Shown piece after piece: positions 1 to 6,646 of a stretch of 7,866 bases of DNA (position 1 is the stretch's first letter; every line of letters begins with the position of its first letter). The notes under the pieces were generated by a model. It was given only the letters and a program-made list of their open reading frames with translations. It was not told the DNA's origin and made no database searches. Both the position numbers and the translations under genes were made by a program. The DNA comes from Akkermansiaceae bacterium UBA985 (lineage in GTDB: Bacteria; Verrucomicrobiota; Verrucomicrobiia; Verrucomicrobiales; Akkermansiaceae): assembly GCA_002292185.1 (NCBI GenBank), contig DBBL01000131.1, forward strand, positions 10,862 to 18,727. Direction: 5' to 3'.

Positions 1-333
1 TTCGGAGTCCGCTTGCGGTTCGGAACCTGCTTGGGGCTCAGGATCAGCTTCAACAGGAGCGTCGGACTTCGCCTCTTTCTCTGCAGTATCCCCGGCATTG
101 CCCTCTTCAATCAAGCCAACGACTGTCCCGATAGCGACCTCCTCGCCTTCCTGAACAAGCACATTAAGAATTCCCGCAACTTCTGCATCAAGGTCATTAG
201 AAACCTTGTCCGTCTCGATGGTCAAAACCGTCTCTCCTTTCGAAACGGCGTCGCCGCTTTGCTTGTGCCAGCGCGCAACATTGGCAGAGGTAATTGATTC
301 GCCGACGTTCGGGATCTTAATTTCAGTGGCCAT
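1..333 (-). CDS. sucB: Dihydrolipoyl succinyltransferase (E2 of 2-oxoglutarate dehydrogenase), 5' part only
   Basis: This is the first 111 codons of the E2 subunit, which carries succinyl groups on a lipoyl-lysine arm and passes them to CoA in the TCA cycle. The gene runs off the left edge of the window, so the E1/E3-binding and catalytic domains are not visible. Residues 2-78 form a standard biotinyl/lipoyl domain, beginning ATEIKIPNVGESIT. The ETDKVSND turn places the lipoylated lysine at residue 43. From about residue 79 an acidic linker rich in Ala, Glu and Pro begins, as expected between E2 domains. The ATG at 333-331 is chosen because the lipoyl domain starts directly at it. No Shine-Dalgarno sequence is seen upstream. 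It lies 35 nt downstream of sucA on the same strand, which implies one operon. The lipoyl domain alone cannot separate SucB from other 2-oxoacid dehydrogenase E2 proteins. The ETDKVS form and the sucA partner make SucB by far the best choice. Confidence 0.93.
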   Translation of the reverse strand, partial: MATEIKIPNVGESITSANVARWHKQSGDAVSKGETVLTIETDKVSNDLDAEVAGILNVLVQEGEEVAIGTVVGLIEEGNAGDTAEKEAKSDAPVEADPEPQAGSEPQADSE

Positions 334-368
334 AGGAATAATCGTGGGTAATAAAAGGGAGGGTGAGT

Positions 369-3212
369 TTAGACTTCGAAGGCACCTGCGACAAGCGTTT
401 GCTGCTCGTGGGTGTGCTGCGCTTTTGATCCCGCCGCGGGGCTTGAGGATGACTTGCGTCCTGAGTAGCTGATGCGCGTATCGAGAACGGCTTCCAGCCT
501 AGGTCTTATGTAGGTGTATGCTCCCATGTTACTAGGCTCCTCTTGAGCCCATACCCATTGAGAGACCTTCGGATACTGGCTGAGAATAAGTTCCAGCATC
601 TCATCATTGAAGGGGTAAAGTTGTTCAATGCGTATGATGGCTGCATTTTTAATTTCTTTCTCGTCACGGTACTTTGCGAGGTCATAGAAAACCTTGCCAC
701 TACAGAACACGACACGTTCTACATCACTTGGATTTTCAAAATCCATAACATCAGGCAGTATTTCCTGGAAGCACGCACCCTCAAGAAAGTCCGCTTCATC
801 CGATACAGCCTCAGGGCGAGACAAGAGGCTCTTAGGAGTCATTAGGATCAAAGGCTTGCGGAACGCACGCTTCTTTTGCCTACGCAGCGCATGAAAATAT
901 TGAGCGGGCGTCGAAAGGTTAGCCACCTGGATATTCTTTTCTGCGCAGAGTTGAAGAAAACGCTCGAGACGAGCACTTGAGTGCTCGGGGCCCATGCCCT
1001 CGTAACCATGAGGAAGCAGCATCACCAAGCTGCTGGGCGTTTGCCACTTTGATTCAGCAGAGGCAATAAACTGATCAATGATGACCTGTGCTCCATTGGA
1101 AAAATCTCCGAACTGGGCCTCCCACATGATCAGCATGTTAGTTGCTCCAAGAGAGTATCCATAGTCAAAACCCAAAACGGCAGCCTCCGAAAGAAGCGAG
1201 TTATAGACACAAAAATTAGCTTGGTCTTTAGAAAGGTTCTTCAGGGGAATGTAACGCTCCCTTGTTTCTGAATCATAAAATACGGCGTGGCGGTGACTGA
1301 AAGTACCACGGCGCACATCCTGACCCGACAAGCGCACAGGGTTTCCCTCCATCAGTAATGAACCCCATGCCAATGACTCAGCAAACGCCCAGTCATATTC
1401 CTGCCCAGTCTTCAGAGCTTCTTGCCGCCTCGGGATAAAGCGCTTCGCAAGGGTGGCATGCAGGTTGAAACCCTCTGGCATGTCAGTGAGCACCTTACCT
1501 ATATGCTGCATGGCTTCTCCCGAGATGCCGGTGGGCACAGGAGCATGTGAATAGCTGGGCTGGGACTCCGCGGTGGATCCGCTGAAAATAGTGCGGTCAC
1601 CCTTTTCCATGTGGTGCACCATGGTGTGATAACCCTCGTCCAAATCATCTTGAACCTGCTTCTCTATAGCATCCGCCTCCTGCTGGCTCAACGCCCCTGC
1701 TGCAACAGCTCTATCCTTAAAGAGATCCCCAATCGGTTTGCGCGCATCGACTTTCTTATAAATATGCGGCTGAGTGAATGCAGCTTGATCTGCCTCGTTG
1801 TGACCATGTCGACGGTAACAATACATATCGATGACGATGTCGCGGCCAAATGTTTGCCTGTATTCCAGGGCGAGGACAGCGGCCCAGACCAAATCTTGAG
1901 GCTGCTCCCCGTTGACGTGGATAACTGGAGCTTCAATCATCTTGGCAATATCTGTCGCGTAATGTGATGATCGCGCGTCCTCGGGCATGGTGGTGAAACC
2001 AATCTGATTATTGATCACAATGTGAATCGTTCCTCCGGTATGATAGCCGGGCAGCTGGGAAAGGTTCAGGACTTCAGCCACTGATCCCTGACCGGCAAAT
2101 GCCGCATCACCATGCAATAAAATAGGCATCACCCTGCCTCGGTGCGCTCCGGTCACATTGCGCTCAGACTCTTTGAGATTATCGCCACCCATCAGACGCT
2201 GGCGCGCCCTGGCCTTGCCTTCAACCACCGCATTAACAGCTTCCAAATGGCTTGGATTTGCGGCAAGCGATACGTGCACCTCTCCATCCAGCAGCATGCG
2301 TTCGCCCTCATAGCCTAGGTGGTATTTCACATCACCATCACCCGCGACAAGATCAGGAACGTAGTTGGGCGTAAATTCATACAGCAGCGTAGTCAGTGAC
2401 TTGCGCAAGAAATTACGAAGCACATTGAGACGGCCCCGGTGTGCCATACCCATCTCGATGGCCTTGACATCATAACTGGGGCATTTTTCTAGAATCGTAT
2501 TGAGCAGGACCATGGTGCCCTCACCGCCCTCGAGCGAAAACCTTTTTTCACCAAGGAACTTCTTAGCAAGGAAGGACTCAAAAAGCTGAGACTCAAGTAA
2601 CCACTTCAGGACTTTTCCCTCCTCGTAATTGATTAAATGCTGATGCTCATCACGATGCTCAACACGTTCACGGATCCAGTTCCGAATCTCCGTATTGAAA
2701 ATGTGCATGAACTCAGTGCCCACGTTACCACAATAAGTTTCTTCGAGAGAGGCGATCAACTCACGCAGCGTCATCTTCTGCCCACGGCGATAGAACTGTG
2801 TCGAGACCTCCCGATCTAGATCGGATTCACTGAGCCCAAACTGATCGAGCTGCAATCGAGGATTAGGCACGCCCTCATCATCAAGTGGATTAAGGTGAGC
2901 TTGAGTGTGCCCGAGGGTGCGATAATTGTAGAGCAGGCTCACTACCCTGCCCCGGAAATTCAAATAATGCTCATCAGAAGATTGCACCTCCATATTAGCA
3001 CTGGGCAAGGCTGCAGTGTCCGCGGGCTTTGCTGCCGCCGTAGTTGCCGGAGCTGCCGTATCTTGGCGCTGTTTGAGCTGCGCATTACCAAGTTCGAAAC
3101 CTTCAAAAAAAGCACACCAATCAGCCTCAACAGACTGGGGGTCTTCACACCACTGATCATACTTTTGATCAAGAAGGTCGGCATTAAAGCGCGCTGATAT
3201 TGATGATTTCAT
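369..3212 (-). CDS. sucA: 2-oxoglutarate dehydrogenase E1 component
   Basis: This is the thiamine-diphosphate-dependent E1 that decarboxylates 2-oxoglutarate and transfers the succinyl group to the lipoyl arm of E2 (cytoplasm, TCA cycle). It has 947 residues, close to the roughly 930 of E. coli SucA, and looks intact. The N-terminal FNADLLDQKYDQWCEDP region is the conserved E1o tail. An Ala/Thr/Pro-rich linker follows at about residues 52-70. The AHRGRLNVL motif is at 257-265 and KYHLG, with its active-site His, is at 296-300. The ThDP/Mg site runs from GDAAFAGQG (368-376) to NNQIGF (401-406). RRHGHNEAD is at 467-475. The transketolase-like pyrimidine domain contains MWEAQFGDF (696-704) and LPHGYEGMGPEHSSARLERF (733-752). 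The C-terminal domain contains QEEPSNMGAY (890-899). One difference is that the family VNxDDPE segment reads VNGEQPQ at 433-439. The ATG at 3212 fits the family N-terminus but has no evident Shine-Dalgarno sequence. sucB follows 35 nt downstream. Confidence 0.97.
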   Translation of the reverse strand: MKSSISARFNADLLDQKYDQWCEDPQSVEADWCAFFEGFELGNAQLKQRQDTAAPATTAAAKPADTAALPSANMEVQSSDEHYLNFRGRVVSLLYNYRTLGHTQAHLNPLDDEGVPNPRLQLDQFGLSESDLDREVSTQFYRRGQKMTLRELIASLEETYCGNVGTEFMHIFNTEIRNWIRERVEHRDEHQHLINYEEGKVLKWLLESQLFESFLAKKFLGEKRFSLEGGEGTMVLLNTILEKCPSYDVKAIEMGMAHRGRLNVLRNFLRKSLTTLLYEFTPNYVPDLVAGDGDVKYHLGYEGERMLLDGEVHVSLAANPSHLEAVNAVVEGKARARQRLMGGDNLKESERNVTGAHRGRVMPILLHGDAAFAGQGSVAEVLNLSQLPGYHTGGTIHIVINNQIGFTTMPEDARSSHYATDIAKMIEAPVIHVNGEQPQDLVWAAVLALEYRQTFGRDIVIDMYCYRRHGHNEADQAAFTQPHIYKKVDARKPIGDLFKDRAVAAGALSQQEADAIEKQVQDDLDEGYHTMVHHMEKGDRTIFSGSTAESQPSYSHAPVPTGISGEAMQHIGKVLTDMPEGFNLHATLAKRFIPRRQEALKTGQEYDWAFAESLAWGSLLMEGNPVRLSGQDVRRGTFSHRHAVFYDSETRERYIPLKNLSKDQANFCVYNSLLSEAAVLGFDYGYSLGATNMLIMWEAQFGDFSNGAQVIIDQFIASAESKWQTPSSLVMLLPHGYEGMGPEHSSARLERFLQLCAEKNIQVANLSTPAQYFHALRRQKKRAFRKPLILMTPKSLLSRPEAVSDEADFLEGACFQEILPDVMDFENPSDVERVVFCSGKVFYDLAKYRDEKEIKNAAIIRIEQLYPFNDEMLELILSQYPKVSQWVWAQEEPSNMGAYTYIRPRLEAVLDTRISYSGRKSSSSPAAGSKAQHTHEQQTLVAGAFEV

Positions 3213-3257
3213 TGACAGAAAAAAGGTGAATTTATAGCCGCAATCTGCTTTTCTTTC

Positions 3258-3285
3258 TTGGAGCTAAGTAGAACTTAGTTGTAAT
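3258..3285 (+). promoter_or_regulatory. Possible promoter of the ABC ATPase gene
   Basis: TTGGAG (3258-3263, weak -35) is separated by 16 nt from TGTAAT (3280-3285, 5 of 6 to the -10 consensus). A start near 3292 would leave a leader of about 78 nt before the ATG at 3370. The spacer between the two hexamers is filled by the palindrome at 3264-3278. That arrangement is suggestive of regulation but unproven. The rest of the divergent spacer up to 3369 shows no other clear signal. Confidence 0.3.
3264..3278. promoter_or_regulatory. Palindrome, candidate operator between sucA and the ABC gene
   Basis: CTAAGT and ACTTAG form a perfect 6-bp inverted repeat around a 3-nt centre (AGA). It sits in the 157-nt spacer between two divergently transcribed genes and inside the candidate plus-strand promoter. 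It is too short and lacks a T-tract, so it is not a terminator. A dimeric transcription factor site is the natural reading, but the regulator is unknown. Confidence 0.35.
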
Positions 3286-3369
3286 TACTGTCACAGCCCC
3301 TCAGAGTCAACGCGCAAGGCGTCTCTTTTACGACATTTTTCAAACTCCTTCAACCGTGTCCACCCATCA

Positions 3370-4302
3370 ATGATTGACGTCAACAATCTCAGCAAACGAT
3401 ATGGCAGGCATACTGCCGTCAATGATATCAGTTTCAAGGTAGGCAAAGGAAAAATCATCGGCTTCCTCGGCCCCAACGGAGCAGGCAAGACGACCACATT
3501 GCGTATGCTCACCGGTTATCTGCCGCCAAGCTCAGGGAGCGCGGAGGTCGCAGGCTATGATATCTTCCGCGATTCTGTGAGCGCTCGCCGCAAGATTGGC
3601 TACATGCCCGAAAATGTCCCCCTCTACGATGAAATGCGCGTTCGTGAGTATCTGCGCTACCGAGCACACCTCAAGGGGCTCAAAGGCAGAAATGGCCGCC
3701 AACACATCGGCGAAGCCATGGAGCTTTGCGGACTCACCCACGTTAGGCGCAAAATGATCAAAACTCTCTCCAAGGGCTACCGCCAAAGGGTCGGCCTTGC
3801 TGACGCCCTTGTCCACAAGCCGGATCTTCTCATTTTAGATGAACCGACCAATGGCCTGGACCCCAATCAAATCCGTTCTATCAGAAACCTGATCAAACGA
3901 CTCGGGGAAACTCACACCGTCATGCTCTCCACCCACATTCTCCACGAAGTGGAAATGACCTGTGATCATGTCATCATCATTGACGAGGGCAAAATTAAAG
4001 CCACGGGATCCCCCTCTGAATTAGTCAATGAAATGCGTGCTGCTGGAAAAATCACAGTAGAAATACAGGCTGACGAGGAGGAGGCGGCGGCTGCCTTCAA
4101 TGAGCTCAAACACGTTAAAAAAGTCATCTGCGAAGGAAAAGAAGACAACTGGACAAAATTCTCCATCCTCGTAGATCATGGCACAGATACTCGAGAGCGC
4201 ATATCAGCGCTCACGGCTGCCAAGCAATGGCCCATCCGCACTCTTCATCGCCACAGGTCCACCCTTGAAGATGTTTTTGTCGAACTCACGCGCAAGGATT
4301 AA
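3370..4302 (+). CDS. ABC transporter ATP-binding protein, GldA-like / ABC-2 type
   Basis: This is a 310-residue cytoplasmic ATPase that would power an ABC-2 type membrane exporter. The nucleotide-binding domain is complete. Walker A GPNGAGKTT is at 34-42, signature LSKGYRQRVGLA at 133-144, Walker B LLILDEPT with catalytic Glu at 153-160, D-loop NGLDP at 161-165, and the H-loop His at 189 in LSTHIL. The Q-loop position reads GYMPENVPLY (77-86), with Glu (81) where most ABC ATPases have Gln. As I recall, this form is common in GldA-type proteins. Residues from about 225 to 310 are the C-terminal extension typical of this class and end in DVFVELTRKD. Relatives usually sit beside ABC-2 permease genes (GldF/GldG-like). 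Here none is adjacent: sucA diverges upstream and the next gene is convergent. The substrate is therefore unknown. No Shine-Dalgarno sequence precedes the ATG, which was chosen because the domain starts directly at MIDVNNLSKRYG. Confidence 0.93.
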   Translation: MIDVNNLSKRYGRHTAVNDISFKVGKGKIIGFLGPNGAGKTTTLRMLTGYLPPSSGSAEVAGYDIFRDSVSARRKIGYMPENVPLYDEMRVREYLRYRAHLKGLKGRNGRQHIGEAMELCGLTHVRRKMIKTLSKGYRQRVGLADALVHKPDLLILDEPTNGLDPNQIRSIRNLIKRLGETHTVMLSTHILHEVEMTCDHVIIIDEGKIKATGSPSELVNEMRAAGKITVEIQADEEEAAAAFNELKHVKKVICEGKEDNWTKFSILVDHGTDTRERISALTAAKQWPIRTLHRHRSTLEDVFVELTRKD

Positions 4303-4368
4303 TCTCACAGGATTAACGTCACGGCATTAGTCTCGCCGCATCAGCCTCACCCCGTCAGCCTCACCCCG
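4297..4368. repeat. Degenerate 14-bp tandem repeat, five copies
   Basis: Five consecutive 14-nt units can be read: GATTAATCTCACAG (4297-4310), GATTAACGTCACGG (4311), CATTAGTCTCGCCG (4325), CATCAGCCTCACCC (4339) and CGTCAGCCTCACCC (4353-4366). CG at 4367-4368 begins a sixth. The last two units contain an exact direct repeat, TCAGCCTCACCCCG at 4341 and 4355. Similarity decays along the array, so the first and last units differ most. The array starts in the last sense codon and stop codon of the ABC ATPase gene and ends 5 nt before the stop codon of the convergent gene. It fills the intergenic spacer. There is no T-tract and no strong hairpin, so it does not look like a factor-independent terminator. 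Confidence 0.8.
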
Positions 4369-4373
4369 CCGGG

Positions 4374-6596
4374 TTACTCAACTCTAACGAGGCCCATGGA
4401 CTCCAGTCGATTGGTGAAATCAGTCGGCAGGCTGCCCCGACTTCTTGTATCCATCTCTATTCTTGTCAGCACTTGAGAGCCCGAGGCAAAGGCCTCGACG
4501 GCAATGATCGCGCGCAACTCACCGCGCTGGCAGTCCCAATCACTATCATTTTCCAATGGCTGCCAATCATCTGCCATCATGGCATCTAAAACCTGCTCAC
4601 GCGTGATACTACAATCACTCCACCACTTGGCTTCGTAGTCATCATACTGACGCGTCATATCCACGAGAACGAACTCACGCTCGCCCGGCGCTCGCTCCAC
4701 TTTGTCTCGCCAACTCAGACTATGCCACCACCTTGCCCATGCTCTTATGCGCGGCTGCACTGTGTTCGCAAAAGCTAGCTTAACACGTGACTCGGTGCAG
4801 AAAAACTCCTCAGGAATAGATCGCTGTGGCTGCATCGTCGTCACCAGTTGCTGATAAGGCGCCATGCCCATCGCGCCATGATAGATGAAACTTCCATCAC
4901 TCGCGCTCATCGCTTGACCTGTATAAACACAACCCTTCCATATGGCCCCACCACCCCGGCGAAACCTTTCAGGGTGATCCTGCATCAACAATGCCTCTGC
5001 CTTGCCATATTGATATTGCTGCGTGAAATAACGCCACAGCGTTGCACGTCTCCTGTGCCACACAAAAGCGGCTGCCGAGAACCCCATGCGGAAGCCAGCC
5101 TGCTGCAAGCGCCAGCAGAAATCGACATCGTCACCAGCGATCAAATAACGTTCACTAAAACCACCAATCGCCTCCAATACCTCTTTTCTAACCGCAAGGT
5201 TACATCCAGGCAAATGCTCGGCCTCATCATCATCGAACAAAACATGAGAAGGTGCTCCTTGCGCCGAGGCCACCACCACCTCATCGATAACACTGGCACC
5301 ACCATCATGTGAAGGCAGAGGGCGCGGAGGCAAATTAGGTCCTCCGCAGGCATCCCAGCCCCTCCGATTAAATGCCTGAGCCAGCCACCACAGCCACTGC
5401 CTATCCGGTTGGCAGTCGTCATCTGTGTAGGCAATGATCTCTCCCTGAGCCTCACGGGCGCCTCTATTTCTAGCTGCACTTAATCCACGATGTTCCGATT
5501 GAATCAGGCGCACACCAGCAAAACCACGAACGATTTCTGCCGTATCGTCAAAGGAGCCATCATCCACCACCAAAATCTCAAAGTCGGGGTAGTCAAGATT
5601 CTGAAGTGCCCTCAAACACGCCTCGATCCTAGCTCCGCCGTTATGGGTGCATACTACCACAGAAAATGCAGGCAATTCACTCAGCTCAAGCCCATCACCA
5701 GGTGAGTCGATGCTCTTGAGCTTTTCACGCAATGGCAGCAGCGAAAGTTTAGCCTGCCCTCGCCTATCGAATAGACCAAAACTCCACCCATCGATCACAA
5801 GCCCTCCCCTTGACCAATGATCACTCCACGAATAGATCGTTACCCCTGCCATTCCGGCGCGCAATGACTCATCAACATACCAAAGCAAGGCATCACTCTG
5901 TGCCTGCTCACCTTGGCGAAAAGTATCCATACCAAACTCGCTAAGCAAAACCGGACGATCCCCAGCAACATTGTGCAGACGCGGTAAATAACGAGCGAAG
6001 TCATCCCGATTTTCGAGATAAACATTCATTGCCGTGAAGTCGGCATTATCCGGCTCCTCGTATTCCGTGGTCGGATAATTGGCATAGGCAAAGAGCAGAT
6101 CAGGACAAATGCTGCGGCCTAGATTAATGAGCTCCTCAAGTGCCTGCTTAACTCGGGTCACCCCCATCCACCTAACCATGTCGCAGGGAATCTCGTTGGC
6201 TACAAATACCCCTGCAAGCACAGGATGTGTCCCCCATGAATTGAGACCTTCTTTCATCCTCACCTGGGCTGCGCTGTAAATCGCCGTGTGAGTGACGAAG
6301 TCGCAATGATACTCCCAGTTCAAACCGACAAATACCCACAATCCAGCTTTCTGCGCTGCATCTAATAAGATACTCTCTGGCTCTTCGTAGACCCGTATGG
6401 CATTGAATCCGGCATCAGCAATGCGCGCCATCTGCTCGTCATGATCCGCTAAAACCGCTGGTGTCGGTCTAGGAAACGGGCCGTAGGTCACCATCTTCAG
6501 AAACACGCGCTCAGCTCCGGCACGGAAAAACTTCCCGTCCACTTGTAAACGTAACTGCAAACGCAATCCCTGATTCCATTCCTCACCTGTTGGCAC
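4374..6596 (-). CDS. Fusion of glycoside hydrolase (clan GH-A-like) and family 2 glycosyltransferase
   Basis: This 740-residue protein has no signal peptide or obvious membrane segment, so it is probably cytoplasmic. Residues about 15-295 resemble a (beta/alpha)8 glycoside hydrolase. VANEIP (132-137) holds the Asn-Glu acid/base pair (Glu135), LLSEFG (217-222) the likely nucleophile Glu220, and YSWSDHW (255-261) the strand-8 Trp. Residues about 309-545 are a GT-A family 2 glycosyltransferase: FSVVVCTHNGG at 311-321, VVDDGS at 343-348, the metal-binding YTDDDCQPD at 390-398, GDDVDFCW at 488-495, and YFTQQYQYGKAEALL at 523-537. Residues about 546-740 are unrecognised. The start is GTG at 6596, because an in-frame TGA lies two codons upstream. 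A TTG at 6566 or 6560 is possible and would sit after AGGTGAGG. It converges on the ABC gene and diverges from queA, so it is probably transcribed alone. It likely transfers a sugar in polysaccharide or glycolipid synthesis, but donor, acceptor and the role of the hydrolase half are unknown. Confidence 0.9.
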   Translation of the reverse strand: MPTGEEWNQGLRLQLRLQVDGKFFRAGAERVFLKMVTYGPFPRPTPAVLADHDEQMARIADAGFNAIRVYEEPESILLDAAQKAGLWVFVGLNWEYHCDFVTHTAIYSAAQVRMKEGLNSWGTHPVLAGVFVANEIPCDMVRWMGVTRVKQALEELINLGRSICPDLLFAYANYPTTEYEEPDNADFTAMNVYLENRDDFARYLPRLHNVAGDRPVLLSEFGMDTFRQGEQAQSDALLWYVDESLRAGMAGVTIYSWSDHWSRGGLVIDGWSFGLFDRRGQAKLSLLPLREKLKSIDSPGDGLELSELPAFSVVVCTHNGGARIEACLRALQNLDYPDFEILVVDDGSFDDTAEIVRGFAGVRLIQSEHRGLSAARNRGAREAQGEIIAYTDDDCQPDRQWLWWLAQAFNRRGWDACGGPNLPPRPLPSHDGGASVIDEVVVASAQGAPSHVLFDDDEAEHLPGCNLAVRKEVLEAIGGFSERYLIAGDDVDFCWRLQQAGFRMGFSAAAFVWHRRRATLWRYFTQQYQYGKAEALLMQDHPERFRRGGGAIWKGCVYTGQAMSASDGSFIYHGAMGMAPYQQLVTTMQPQRSIPEEFFCTESRVKLAFANTVQPRIRAWARWWHSLSWRDKVERAPGEREFVLVDMTRQYDDYEAKWWSDCSITREQVLDAMMADDWQPLENDSDWDCQRGELRAIIAVEAFASGSQVLTRIEMDTRSRGSLPTDFTNRLESMGLVRVE

Positions 6597-6646
6597 AGCT
6601 CACTCTACATCGACTTACTCGAGACTTGAAACTGAAAACTTCTCGC

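Larger units (their letters stand above)
3224..3310 (-). promoter_or_regulatory. Possible sucA promoter elements
   Basis: Reading the minus strand upstream of sucA, a TATAAA hexamer (3236-3231, 5 of 6 to the sigma70 -10 consensus) would give a start near 3224 and a leader of about 12 nt. The sequence 17 nt before it (AAGAAA) is a poor -35. A separate TTGACT (3310-3305, 5 of 6 to the -35 consensus) has only a weak TAATTA 17 nt downstream. Neither pair is convincing by itself. The region must drive the sucA-sucB operon because the upstream gene is divergent. Confidence 0.3.

Noticed and set aside
13..472. Two plus-strand open frames over the left edge
   Set aside because: They are antisense to the lipoyl domain of sucB and the end of sucA, both of which are clear on the minus strand.
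1611..1967. Plus-strand open frame of 118 codons inside sucA
   Set aside because: It is antisense to conserved SucA sequence, has no family resemblance and no promoter or ribosome-site support.
3282..3310. TTGACT/TAATTA as the main sucA promoter
   Set aside because: The -35 is good but the -10 matches the consensus at only two of six positions, so I kept it only as a weak alternative.
3532..3816. Minus-strand open frame of 94 codons inside the ABC ATPase gene
   Set aside because: It is antisense to the region between Walker A and the signature motif; it is a shadow of strongly constrained coding sequence.
4297..4368. Short tandem units considered as a CRISPR array
   Set aside because: The units are 14 nt, directly adjacent and degenerate, with no spacers and no cas genes nearby.
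4362..4376. CCCCGCCGGG considered as a bidirectional terminator between the convergent genes
   Set aside because: The possible stem is only 3-4 bp with almost no loop and there is no T-tract on either strand.
4848..5312. Plus-strand open frame of 154 codons inside the GH-GT2 gene
   Set aside because: It lies wholly opposite the GT2 domain, whose conserved motifs fix the minus strand as coding. Its translation shows no recognisable domain.
6590..6646. Extended queA start at TTG 6590
   Set aside because: The extra 19 residues are not found at QueA N-termini as I know them, TTG is a rare start, and the extension would overlap the divergent gene.
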